In this document: positions 1-7,778 of the stretch, piece after piece
How the letters are laid out: each line of letters begins with the position of its first letter
Numbering within the stretch: the stretch's first letter is position 1
NCBI GenBank assembly: GCA_003222245.1
Contig: QHVH01000003.1
Coordinates: 1 to 64,000, forward strand
DNA length: 64,000 nucleotides
Reading direction: 5' to 3'
Origin: Blastocatellia bacterium AA13
GTDB taxonomy: Bacteria; Acidobacteriota; Blastocatellia; UBA7656
Program-made: the position numbers and the translations under genes
Notes under the pieces: model-generated
What the model was told of the DNA's origin: nothing
The model's input: the letters and a program-made list of their open reading frames with translations, nothing else
The model's database searches: none

Positions 1-170
1 ACTGAGAGGTAGCTCTCGTTGCTCCGGCGACTCAACCAGTAACGCCATGCCTGCTCGACTGCCCGATAGAGTCTTTCCATCCTTCTCCCTTGGGCCTCGG
101 TTCCCCACCTTCTCCTTGAGCAGCTCCTTCCTCGCTCAAGTTCGGTACTATGCTCAGCTACGACCGCCAT
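1..170 (-). pseudogene. Group II intron reverse transcriptase/maturase remnant
   Basis: An open minus-strand frame from an ATG at 170 leaves the window at position 1. Residues from about 31 read MERLYRAVEQAWRYWLSRRS, which closely follows the conserved LtrA-type C-terminus (LYR...W..WLNRRSQ). Family proteins have about 400 residues before this point, but only about 30 residues separate the possible start from the C-terminal motif. The polymerase domains are therefore missing, which suggests a large internal deletion. The intron would then depend on maturase supplied elsewhere, or be dead. A start outside this frame cannot be excluded. Confidence 0.45.
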
Positions 171-739
171 CGTCCTTCTCGGGTCGCTTCACTTGTCGTT
201 GGCTTCCCGATACCTTGCTTGCTCTCTTCCTTTTGTGTCCCGTTGCCGGCTCGCTGGATGGCGAAAGCTGCCACGCCAGCGCCAGCTCTCTTGTTAACCC
301 GGTACCCCTTCTCTTCCGGGATTTTCGCAAGGAGACTTCTGGCTTTCACAAGTTCCCCAGTTACCCCTTTGGACGCATGCCCCGCTCTCATCAGAACCCG
401 GTGGAGTCCTGGCCACTTGCCTTAGCGCAGCCAGGATTGCTGCCTTCCGCCGCATGCAAAGCGTCGGCTTTGGCCCCTTGCCAGTCTGCTCAAGAGGTTA
501 TCCTAGATCAACGACTATACTCATTTCGGGGCTCAATAACGCGGCCTGCATCCTCACTACTTCCCGGCTCCGCACCTCCATTGCTGGTTTAGTACGCGGG
601 TTCGTTTCTGACCTGCTGGCTAGGCTTTGGTCAGGTCGGACTTGACCCTTATAGGTTCTCACCCACTGGGTAACAATGAGGAATTTCATGAGATTCCTCT
701 CAATCCCAACGTCTCGGACTTTACTTGTCGCAAGCACAC
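1..739 (-). mobile_element. Group II intron, 5' part (runs off the window)
   Basis: The minus strand from about 739 downwards starts with GTGTGC followed by TTGCGACAAG, which fits the 5' consensus of bacterial group II introns. The following roughly 550 nt hold stretches I recognise from intron domain I, such as the block with GGGGTAACTGGGGAACTTG near 330-370 and the AGCAGGTCAG...GAACC pairing near 600-625. After this comes only a short open frame whose end looks like the C-terminus of an intron reverse transcriptase (see 1-170). Its 5' exon ends in CCTAACAAAG, an attC-type core site. Domains V and VI would lie beyond the window start. The 5' boundary is accurate to a few bases. Recognition is from memory of intron sequences, not from a covariance model. 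Confidence 0.6.
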
Positions 740-750
740 CTTTGTTAGGC
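740..750 (-). other. Integron attC core site interrupted by intron (partial)
   Basis: The minus strand reads GCCTAACAAAG immediately before the inferred 5' end of the edge intron. GCCTAAC fits the RYYYAAC core of an attC R'' site, and it lies about 50 nt downstream of the stop codon of the gene at 799-1497, where a cassette attC belongs. The rest of the site would follow the intron's 3' end outside the window. Introns that target attC sites are an established phenomenon; assigning this one is inference. Confidence 0.4.
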
Positions 751-798
751 GGCCGTGGTAACGCTATCCTCGGTTTCGGCGTTTCGTACCGAACTGAA

Positions 799-1497
799 TC
801 AATCTTCAGGAACGTTCAGAAAGACGACACCACGGCGTTCATGTTGTCTCATCATCGCTGGTCGCTTTCGCTCCAACGTGTCTCGGAGGATCGAATCACG
901 AATTCTCTCTAACTTCTTTCTGCCAATTCGCGAGTTATGGCTGATCATAAATCCGCTCACTAAAAGGTCGTCTTCCAGGACGGCATGCGGTCGCTTTTGC
1001 ATCAGCCATCTTATCGCGGCTCTCGATTGAACAGGGACCTCAAAATCTGCGTCATAACCATCATACTGCATTCTTACAGCAGAGATCGTCGAGATTTGGT
1101 CGGTTTTCAGTGTCAACACACCGGACTCCATCCGCACCAAGAACCTCTTCGTTGATAAGACCCTCGAGACATATCTCGAGACGGGGAATACCTCGGTGTA
1201 TAAGTAAAAGGAGTGACGTTGGTCTTTCAAGATAAAATCCGCCCAGGCATCGGGATCGAGCAGGATAGTAGGAAATCTGGACTCCGCGTCAATATCCGGC
1301 ACCTTGAAGAGGCCGGAATTCCACGGCACATAACCCACTAGGCTGCGACCATTCTTTAAGCGAATTCGGACCCCTCGCAGTGCGAAGCAACTAGTGCAAT
1401 CAGCCGACACAACCTGCGTTAGGCTGAGCACGAGGACGGTAACCATAGAAGTTCGAAAAGCCCTCTTGAAGCGCAAGCCGCGCTGGAATATCAACAT
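799..1497 (-). CDS. Secreted protein of unknown function, cassette-borne (paralogue of 2534-3193)
   Basis: A 232-residue protein whose basic N-terminus and hydrophobic stretch (VTVLVLSLTQVVSA) look like a signal peptide, followed by CTSC. GAGGG lies about 7 nt before the ATG at 1497; an internal Met at residue 18 would give a more compact signal peptide. The mature part aligns by eye with the neighbour at 2534-3193: a Cys-containing start, then V.I.LKNGRSL.GY against I.LQNGST..GF, and a basic C-terminus. It sits between two group II introns and upstream of an attC-type site, as in an integron cassette. I know no family for it. Function unknown; it is probably periplasmic or exported. Confidence 0.6.
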   Translation of the reverse strand: MLIFQRGLRFKRAFRTSMVTVLVLSLTQVVSADCTSCFALRGVRIRLKNGRSLVGYVPWNSGLFKVPDIDAESRFPTILLDPDAWADFILKDQRHSFYLYTEVFPVSRYVSRVLSTKRFLVRMESGVLTLKTDQISTISAVRMQYDGYDADFEVPVQSRAAIRWLMQKRPHAVLEDDLLVSGFMISHNSRIGRKKLERIRDSILRDTLERKRPAMMRQHERRGVVFLNVPED

Positions 1498-1537
1498 TGA
1501 GTCAACCCTCTTCGACGCTGTCAGGGTGATAGCGCCG

Positions 1538-2291
1538 GTCGGGTAGCTGGGCGGGATTGCTCCCGCCCAGCCCCCTAAGAACCGTGCGTGCGACTTTCAC
1601 CGCACACGGCTCAAGCCTCTCAAAGGTCCCTCGCGAGACCCGCCGATGTTGTCACATCGACTTCACGATACTCGTCTGATGCCAACGCGCTTTCGCGGAG
1701 AGCTGCACCAGCTTAAACATCGGCTGTCATCTGCATTGCTCTCTAAATCGGTTTGTCAGACTCTCTCGTGACGAGACACCAGATGGAAGTCTGCTCGCTT
1801 TCGCGTGAGGTGATGTTCCAGAAGGTCAACCTCTATCCGCTCGACTACAGAGCGGCCTTCGCTTTCTCCATCTTCCCATACCCGCAGCCCGGTGGGCTTG
1901 CCTTGCGGCTCGCTGTCCTTAACCGATCATGGTTAAGGAGGACTACGGGCTTACCACGTTCCGGGTGAGTGCCAGAGTGGGTTAGGACTCGCCTCTCCGC
2001 CGGTGGCTCATCGTCTGCGTCAGATGAGTTAGGAACATCTGATCTTGGCCACGCACCATTTTGGTTCAAGCCTATGCCTATTGACCTTCATAGGCGTCAG
2101 CATCTTTGGCTTGTCGCGGTTACGACGTTTATCAGCGATTCACAATCTGTTGTCCTGTATCACTCGATCCTAGTTCCCGACCGCCTCGATGCTAGCAGTC
2201 GCAGCCGCTTCTCACGATTAAGCTGCCATCCTTATAGGATGAGGCTACATTGTCCCAAGAGCTTCGCACGCCGCCGTTGCCAACAGCGCAC
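1538..2291 (-). mobile_element. ORF-less group II intron (about 754 nt)
   Basis: On the minus strand the element starts GTGCGCTGTTGG at 2291 and ends CTACCCGAC at 1538. Near its 3' end lies a 34-nt hairpin with the sequence pattern of domain V (1579-1612). It is followed by a domain VI-like hairpin with a perfect 10-bp stem and GCAA loop (about 1547-1570). An unpaired A in CTACCC, 7 nt from the 3' end, fits the branch point. No long frame lies inside, so the intron encodes no maturase. It would need one in trans, perhaps from a relative elsewhere in the genome. It lies 40 nt upstream of the start codon of the gene at 799-1497, inside the presumed cassette. The 5' boundary is less certain than the 3' one. 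Confidence 0.65.
1579..1612 (-). ncRNA. Group II intron domain V hairpin
   Basis: The minus strand reads GAGCCGTGTGCGG, then TGAAAG, then TCGCACGCACGGTTC. This forms a 34-nt hairpin with a GAAA tetraloop and the conserved AGC near its base, the hallmark of the catalytic domain V. It is the strongest single piece of evidence that the surrounding 750 nt are a group II intron. Confidence 0.8.
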
Positions 2292-2380
2292 GTCTTGGTA
2301 GGATACCGATAGCAGAATATCGAGTTGTGTACTTCAAAGAACAAAGTCACAACAGCCACTCACGCGACTTCGTGTCGCAC

Positions 2381-2471
2381 CCTAACGCCTCGCATCAGCG
2401 GGGCCGCGCGAGGCACTTCGGGAATCATGTGAAACTCGCTTCGCGGCCTCCGCTGCATGCGCTTGTTAGGT
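2381..2471 (-). other. Integron attC site
   Basis: The minus strand starts ACCTAACAAGCGCATGCAGC and ends CCGCTGATGCGAGGCGTTAG, giving an imperfect palindrome of about 90 nt. The outer cores fit RYYYAAC (ACCTAAC) and nearly GTTRRRY (GTTAGGG). The inner arms GCATGCAGCGG and CCGCTGATGC pair with one extra G on the 5' arm, as expected for the extrahelical bases of attC. The centre also pairs partly (GGCCGCGAAGCGAG with CTCGCGCGGCC). It starts about 60 nt after the stop codon of the gene at 2534-3193, the usual place in a cassette. Confidence 0.7.
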
Positions 2472-2533
2472 GCGCTTGCCTTTGCATAGTTCTTCTATTC
2501 GTGTCATTAAACTGCTCTCTCAGTCTGTTTCAG

Positions 2534-3193
2534 TTATGGCATCCCTTGAGACCGAATAACTATAATTCTCCTTTTGAACAGACTATCAAACCGTCGCTTT
2601 AGTCTGCTTTCTCGTTCGTTGGCGATCAGCTTTGGGTTGCTCTCTATCTCTTGAACTTTGCCACACACTCTGCGCAGCTCAGACTTGCTAACCTGCTTAT
2701 TGTAGCTTAAGCATGTCTCATAGTTGAGGTCATATACTTGAGTCTCGACCAAAGCAAAAGGCACTTTCTGAAGAAGATTTATAGCCTCTTGTGGTAATTC
2801 AAGTATTTCATTTGTCACGTTATTTGTCTGGCAATCCATCTTACTCAAGTACTCTATTGTTCTTATGGTGCCAGTAGGCACTTCAACAATATCTTCGCGG
2901 GCAGCGGCGAAAACTTGTTCTTTGGGGTAACGGATCGTCTGAAGTTTGCGATAGAGGGTTAGCGCAGTCCACTGATTGCTTTTAAAATAATCTTGTATAT
3001 CTGTTCCTGTAGTAGATACGTCATCAAATGAAAGCCTCCAGAAGAACCCATGAATTGTTGATCCATTCTGCAATATGATATTGGCTCTGTAAATGTGACA
3101 TTCAGGACCTGCACTTGCAGTTGTTGAGAAAGCATTCAATGCAAGACAAACTCCAAGTGCTAAACATAATTTTCTGTTAAGTCGGATTTGCAT
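2534..3193 (-). CDS. Secreted protein of unknown function, integron cassette gene
   Basis: Starting at the ATG at 3193, which has AGAGGAG about 8 nt upstream, the protein has 219 residues. It begins with a clear signal peptide (basic MQIRLNRK, then LCLALGVCLALNAFSTTASA). The mature part starts PECHIYRANIILQNGSTIHG and ends with a very basic tail. It is a diverged paralogue of the product of 799-1497. The gene is followed by an attC site at 2381-2471 and preceded by the core GTTAGGT at 3219-3213, so both ends look like cassette boundaries. Local base composition is clearly more AT-rich than the rest of the window, which fits transfer. No function can be assigned. Confidence 0.65.
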   Translation of the reverse strand: MQIRLNRKLCLALGVCLALNAFSTTASAGPECHIYRANIILQNGSTIHGFFWRLSFDDVSTTGTDIQDYFKSNQWTALTLYRKLQTIRYPKEQVFAAAREDIVEVPTGTIRTIEYLSKMDCQTNNVTNEILELPQEAINLLQKVPFALVETQVYDLNYETCLSYNKQVSKSELRRVCGKVQEIESNPKLIANERESRLKRRFDSLFKRRIIVIRSQGMP

Positions 3194-3212
3194 ATTTATC
3201 TCCTCTGCTAGC

Positions 3213-3219
3213 ACCTAAC
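3213..3219 (-). other. Integron recombination core site (cassette 5' boundary)
   Basis: The minus strand reads TTGTTAGGTGC here, containing GTTAGGT, an exact GTTRRRY core. It stands about 20 nt before the start of the cassette gene at 3193. I could not pair it with a convincing opposite arm upstream, so it may be the end of an attI site or of a decayed attC. Confidence 0.4.
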
Positions 3220-3405
3220 AAGTAATTGAGCGGTTTCTGTTAATCTTTCCCATCACCGCGCCTGTCGCGGTTGAAGCTAAAAGTCGTTCCTTCTACCTTC
3301 ACGCGATAACTCATCCTTTGTACATCAGATGGACGCCCCTCGCACGAGCCCTCCTGATTCGCATCGCGCGGCCTGAGTGCGAAATCTACTCCAAATCGAA
3401 ACGGC

Positions 3406-3633
3406 TTAACAAGCCAATAGACGGCACGTATGTTGCTTTTTCTTTATATCATCTCTGGCGGGCGAGGTATACCGCTTCGGAGATCTCCTATGATCAACGT
3501 TGATCCGCAGTTGCTGGCAAGGGATCGAGCCCGACTCCTCAAGGATGCGGCCCCGGTCATCGAGCATTCCGCTTATGTCAAGTCTTGCTCGAATATCGCT
3601 CCGCACCTGGTCTAGAAGTCTCGGACCCGACAT
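3406..3633 (-). pseudogene. Possible remnant of an integron integrase N-terminus
   Basis: An open frame with GAGGAG a few nt before its ATG begins MSGPRLLDQVRSDIRARLDI. Integron integrases usually start with a stretch like LLDQVR..IR.RHYS, and a remnant would fit the neighbouring attC-type sites. The resemblance stops after about 15 residues, and none of the tyrosine-recombinase catalytic residues follow. This may be chance, so the call is tentative. Confidence 0.15.
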
Positions 3634-4269
3634 TGGTCTCCTCGTTCGGATTGTCCTGACCTGCGGAAGGCGGCGCCATTTCCTCTTTATCCGCGCCGTC
3701 TTCTTTTGAACGCGGACGAGTATAGATTACAAGCTCAATTTGCGACAAGCGCTCAATACGCTACGCTATCTAATCAGAGAAGACAGCAACGCGAGGTGTT
3801 CAGCCTTGCTTACGGACTATGTCGCATCGCGCTCTGACCCGCCGATAAAATCGAGGGCATATTAATCAAAACATCCCTTTGAGATATAAATGGCGGAAGA
3901 TCACGCGGCGTTGTTCTGTTGATCTTCACGGTTCAGTCGTGCTTACGAAGATGTGAGAGATTTCAACGAAGACGGCCTTACATAAAAAGAGCGGAAGCAA
4001 GCTCCCTTACCGACCTGCCTCAGTCAGGATGCCAGGAATGCAACGCGCTGTCAGTAAGATCAAGTCAACGCCCAGCAGAGTCGAGCTATGCACGGGCAAG
4101 ATCGACTCATGCGCCGGTTAGCCCGGATTCTCACAAATCGAGCAGCGGCGCCTGGCCGAGTATTTGAAATTGAACTTGATCAACTGTTTCTATCCGACTC
4201 TGGCTCGGAGAATTTTTTTCCGTACGAACAGTCTGTTTATAGCAATACTGCCGCTCGCCGTGTTTGGCA

Positions 4270-4505
4270 TTGCTATCGGACTCCTACGACTCGAAAACCC
4301 CAAACGGGGTTTCAACGGTGATCCCAGGGTTGGCGAAGCCTCAGATGTCTGGATATGCATAGACGTGATGACCCAACCCTGAAGGGGTTGCAGCTCGTGA
4401 TGCGGATACCACAATGACGAGTAGATTGTGCGCCAAATGTGCTGGGTCCCAAGGTAGCTGAGTACAGCAACCTTGGGCTGTAATATGCAACCCCATTCGG
4501 GGTTG
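4270..4505. repeat. Dispersed palindromic repeat cluster
   Basis: A run of short inverted repeats: CCCCAAACGGGGTTTCAACG (4298-4317), ACCCAACCCTGAAGGGGTTG, CCCAAGGTAGC...GCAACCTTGGGCTG (about 4447-4480) and GCAACCCCATTCGGGGTTG (4487-4505). Strings of this style, alternating CAACCCC.TT.GGGGTTG with a GGTAGC stem, occur as multi-copy intergenic repeats in Acidobacteria and other soil phyla (recollection, not searched). The overlapping open frames on the minus strand are artefacts of the repeat. Confidence 0.45.
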
Positions 4506-4510
4506 GAACA

Positions 4511-4660
4511 GCAGGCAGGATGCCTGCGCCCCCAAGTGCGCAAATCTCCAAACCCAGGGTATTGAAAGCGCCCGCTCTGCCACACGCAGGCAGGATGCCT
4601 CGGGCTTCCAGGTGCGTCAAATCTCCAAACCCAAGCCGGGTATTAAAGCCGCTGCTCTGC
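4511..4660. repeat. Two direct copies of a 70-75-bp repeat
   Basis: Units at 4511-4580 and 4586-4660 share the start GCAGGCAGGATGCCT, the middle CAAATCTCCAAACCC, the GGGTATT(G/A)AA block and the end GCTCTGC. The 5' part is itself a palindrome around GGCAGGATGCCT. They abut the 3' end of the gene at 4671-5537 and may act as its transcription end or be passive repeats. Confidence 0.6.
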
Positions 4661-4670
4661 TGTAGTTCGG

Positions 4671-5537
4671 TTAAATCGCTCCCAAGGCGCGCAGCATTTC
4701 AAAGTAGTGTTGAGGGACAATTTTCCATTTGCCGCCGATGTATTTGAGTTGGAATGCGAGTTCGATCACGCCGTAGAGGCCTACAACAATAACGGTGTCT
4801 TTCTCATTGCCCGCGCGAACTATTTCACCTGACGGCATGCGGTAGCTCTCACCCGACCGCGCCCGCAGCAGGGGCATCTCGAAACAGAGCTCGATGAGCT
4901 GATCGAGATCTCCAGGCGGAAGATTGTTTGCAGCCGTGTACTTTTCCGGCTCGATTTTGGACGCAGTCAGGCCGGAGAGTTTATCCGGCCTCTTTGCCAT
5001 CATATAAAGCAGGAACTGTCTGGCGATCATTTCAGGATCGGAAGGCTTCTCCTTCTCCGAATTTTTTTTCGCGGCTGCGATCCAGAATCGGATGTCTACC
5101 TTCCAGCCGGATTTGGTAAAGATGACCGGGATTGCCCACAGCGCGCCGTGAAACGACGTCACATAAATCGTCTTTGCTCCTACAGGATATTGGGAGCCGG
5201 CGCTGACGTTAATCAATTCTCCGTCGACTAAAAACGGCATGACGCGATGCGGCTCCAATTCTTCGACTTCATGTTTGAGTTCGCTCAATTCCAGCGGGCT
5301 CAAAGGCTTCTTCGGCAATACCGCGTCACTCTCCGGGTCCGCAATAATCCACTTGCGCAGTTCGGCGCCGTCTCTCGAATAGATTGAATATAGAACCGCC
5401 CGAATTGATTTAATGAGATCCGCCGACGGGCCCTGGGCTGTGGACTGGCTTTGATCATTGGATTGCGCCGTTGCGAACGTCGCCAGGAAAAAAACGATAA
5501 GAGCGCCCATTATTGAGCCGAATGGCTTTGCCTTCAT
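4671..5537 (-). CDS. Exported protein of unknown function
   Basis: A 288-residue protein with a clear signal peptide (MKAKPFGSIMGALIVFFLATFATAQS). The mature part is mixed alpha/beta with no cysteines after the signal and no recognisable motif except a lone Cys in the second half. Two segments resemble each other loosely (WAIPVIFTKSGWKVDIRFW and LAFQLKYIGGKWKIVPQHYF), as in NTF2-like or DUF4440-like folds where a '.GW(K)..' strand closes the sheet. That fold idea is inference. It is probably periplasmic. It is read alone, with 122 nt separating its start from the stop of the gene at 5660-6475. Confidence 0.6.
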   Translation of the reverse strand: MKAKPFGSIMGALIVFFLATFATAQSNDQSQSTAQGPSADLIKSIRAVLYSIYSRDGAELRKWIIADPESDAVLPKKPLSPLELSELKHEVEELEPHRVMPFLVDGELINVSAGSQYPVGAKTIYVTSFHGALWAIPVIFTKSGWKVDIRFWIAAAKKNSEKEKPSDPEMIARQFLLYMMAKRPDKLSGLTASKIEPEKYTAANNLPPGDLDQLIELCFEMPLLRARSGESYRMPSGEIVRAGNEKDTVIVVGLYGVIELAFQLKYIGGKWKIVPQHYFEMLRALGAI

Positions 5538-5659
5538 CGGGCACGATAATACACGAAAAGAACGGTTGAAGGAGGACTAATGGCGGCAGCGTAATCAGCG
5601 GCCAAAGCGCGTCTCTAGCTCCGGATTGTCAGACTCAGGCGCCGCGCCTCTCAAAGAGT

Positions 5660-6475
5660 TTAAGGATTGAAATCAGGGTCGCCCAAAAGTTCCGGATAGC
5701 AGACCTCTTCGGCTGGAGGAGGTACGCGGACGAGCTTCCGCGGCTGTTCTTGTCTATCGTCATCTGTCTCAACGGTCTCGGAAGTCGTATTCGTCTTATC
5801 GGCATCGTCGCAGGCCGAGGATGTCATCCTCAGAGCGATGCCGGCGTCATTGGAAAACTTGAGATCATTGACGAGAATGGCAAGCTTGAGCAGGCATTCT
5901 CTCAATTCACGCGCCGCGGCTAACGAGGCAGCTCCACAATCTGCTTCCCTGGCTGAGGCTCTCGCAAAAATGACTGCCGCCGAGAGGTTTTCGGAATTCG
6001 AAATATGTCGTTTCGCGATGAACTTGGCCGGACGCACTTTCCTCGAGGGATGATTCATCGCAACGGGAATATCGGTTGCGCCCCGTGCAGGATCCATCGG
6101 CTTAGCGCAATCGTCCATTTGATTCGGGGTTTCATAGTCATCGAGCGAGGAGCGGAATGAGGGCCAATCGCATGAGTCGGCTAATAGGTTGTGCTTGGGG
6201 AATTCATTGTGAGCGATATGAGTTTCACATCCCGGAGCCGGCAACGGTTCGGCCCTGTCATCGAGAGATGCGCCTCTGTCGAGCACATAAGCGAAGGGCC
6301 ACCACGGGCCTATTATGTCGTTGACGCCAGGCTGAACGGCGGCTATTGCGGGATCGCTCCCGTATGAGTCTCTTCCGGACGAATGAAATGCAAATGAGAG
6401 TGGGATGGCGGTCAAGCTTACAAACAGGAGCGCCATTCCAAGAGGTGCTGCAATTCTGGTCTTTACCTTCAGCAT
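5660..6475 (-). CDS. Exported protein of unknown function
   Basis: 271 residues, preceded by GGAGAGG 4 nt before the ATG. The N-terminus (MLKVKTRIAAPLGMALLFVSLTAIPLSFA) is a signal peptide. The rest is low in hydrophobic residues and contains at least nine cysteines, which would suit disulfides outside the cytoplasm. An alanine-rich stretch near residues 155-195 is probably helical, and an acidic, threonine-rich linker follows. No family recognised. The 200 nt upstream, towards ruvB, hold nothing I can name. Confidence 0.5.
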   Translation of the reverse strand: MLKVKTRIAAPLGMALLFVSLTAIPLSFAFHSSGRDSYGSDPAIAAVQPGVNDIIGPWWPFAYVLDRGASLDDRAEPLPAPGCETHIAHNEFPKHNLLADSCDWPSFRSSLDDYETPNQMDDCAKPMDPARGATDIPVAMNHPSRKVRPAKFIAKRHISNSENLSAAVIFARASAREADCGAASLAAARELRECLLKLAILVNDLKFSNDAGIALRMTSSACDDADKTNTTSETVETDDDRQEQPRKLVRVPPPAEEVCYPELLGDPDFNP

Positions 6476-6677
6476 AAGCCTCTCCGAACCTGATGCTCGA
6501 ACGTCTGCGAAATGTGAAACAGCCAGCGGGAGCTAAAGCTTGAACACTAAAACGGCCGAACCCTGGGAAAGTTCAGTTTCTCTCGATGTGCAAATTACCG
6601 CCAGGATTCAAAGATATTCGGGACGTTAGTGTAACCGGCTCCAGAAAGGTTGCGCCTGTTCCTGAACTTTGTTTCGC

Positions 6678-7703
6678 TCAGAAAAGGGCCGGCTGCTCTC
6701 CCCGCGAGATCGCGTCGAGTCCAAAATGATCATAAGCAGCGGGTGTAACCATCCTTCCACGAGGTGTTCGATTAAGGAACCCTATCTGGATAAGATAAGG
6801 CTCGTAGATTTCTTCGAGCGCGTCCTTTTCCTCACTTATCGCCGCCGAAAGCGTGCCCAGCCCGACCGGCCCCCCTGAGAACTTATCAATAATGGTCAGT
6901 AGAATTTTGCGGTCGATTTCGTCGAGCCCGTAGGTATCCACCTCCATACGATTGAGCGCATCCGCGGCCACCGCGTCAGTAATCTTTCCTTCATAGATCA
7001 CCTCCGCGATGTCCCTTACGCGCCGCAACAGGCGGTTCGCGATTCTGGGTGTTCCGCGGGAACGGCGAGCCAGCTCGCGTGCGCCGCTTTCGTCGATCTC
7101 GACGCCCAGTATCTCGGCCGACCGGTGAACGATTATCTCGACGTCGGATACCGGATAGAAATCAAGATGAAGCGGTATTCCAAACCGGCCCCTCAGCGGC
7201 GCGGAAATTAGACCGGCCCTCGTGGTGGCGCCCACAAGAGTGAACTTAGGCAGGTCGAGCTTGATGGATCTAGCGGACGGCCCCTGTCCGATAATTATAT
7301 CGAGTTGATAATCTTCCATCGCCGGATATAAGACTTCTTCTATTGCGGGATTCAGGCGATGAATCTCGTCGATGAAGAGCACGTCGCCTTCAGAAAGATT
7401 GGTCAACAGCGCCGCAAGATCACCGGCCTTTTCTACAACCGGTCCGGCCGTGGTCTTGATATCACTTCCCATTTCGTTGGCGATTATATGGGCGAGGGTG
7501 GTTTTGCCGAGACCGGGCGGGCCATATAAAAGGACGTGGTCCAGCGCTTGCTGCCGCTTTCGAGCCGCTCTGATGAAGATGTCCAGATTTTCTTTGGCCT
7601 TCTGCTGGCCTATGTATTCGCGCAGCCATCTCGGCCGAAGGCTCAGCTCGAAATCGCGTTCTTCCTGGCTCCCGGAGTTGCTTGCAATCGCTCGCTCGCC
7701 CAT
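6678..7703 (-). CDS. ruvB: Holliday junction branch-migration helicase RuvB
   Basis: 341 residues, the normal RuvB length. RuvB is the AAA+ motor that drives branch migration of Holliday junctions with RuvA. The sequence shows the Walker [11 protein letters not shown], Walker B LFIDEIHR, sensor 1 (VGATTRAG), the arginine-finger region (LRGRFGI) and the C-terminal winged helix ending [21 protein letters not shown] stands 6 nt before the ATG. Neither ruvA nor ruvC is in the window. The gene is divergent from the one at 7779. Confidence 0.97.
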   Translation of the reverse strand: MGERAIASNSGSQEERDFELSLRPRWLREYIGQQKAKENLDIFIRAARKRQQALDHVLLYGPPGLGKTTLAHIIANEMGSDIKTTAGPVVEKAGDLAALLTNLSEGDVLFIDEIHRLNPAIEEVLYPAMEDYQLDIIIGQGPSARSIKLDLPKFTLVGATTRAGLISAPLRGRFGIPLHLDFYPVSDVEIIVHRSAEILGVEIDESGARELARRSRGTPRIANRLLRRVRDIAEVIYEGKITDAVAADALNRMEVDTYGLDEIDRKILLTIIDKFSGGPVGLGTLSAAISEEKDALEEIYEPYLIQIGFLNRTPRGRMVTPAAYDHFGLDAISRGEQPALF

Positions 7704-7778
7704 GCGCTACCTCACGGCCGACTAGTTTACCATGTTTTCTGCTGATCAGGATTCATCTACAATGACGGAGTCCTCAAG

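Larger units (their letters stand above)
3220..4670. other. Gene-poor stretch upstream of the cassettes
   Basis: About 1.45 kb without a convincing complete gene. Open frames are short and none has family-like sequence, apart from a weak integrase-like fragment at 3406-3633. The right third is made of repeats (4270-4660). The base composition is uneven and it looks like a decayed accessory region. Confidence 0.5.

Noticed and set aside
47-592. Open frame of 181 residues on the plus strand
   Set aside because: It lies antisense to the group II intron region and has the style of translated structured RNA (Pro/Ser/Arg-rich, no motif).
1969-2301. Plus-strand frame of 110 residues
   Set aside because: It is antisense to the ORF-less intron and has no ribosome-binding site or family-like sequence.
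4190-4620. Overlapping minus-strand frames of 80-131 residues
   Set aside because: They are produced by the repeat cluster and direct repeats; there is no conserved protein character.
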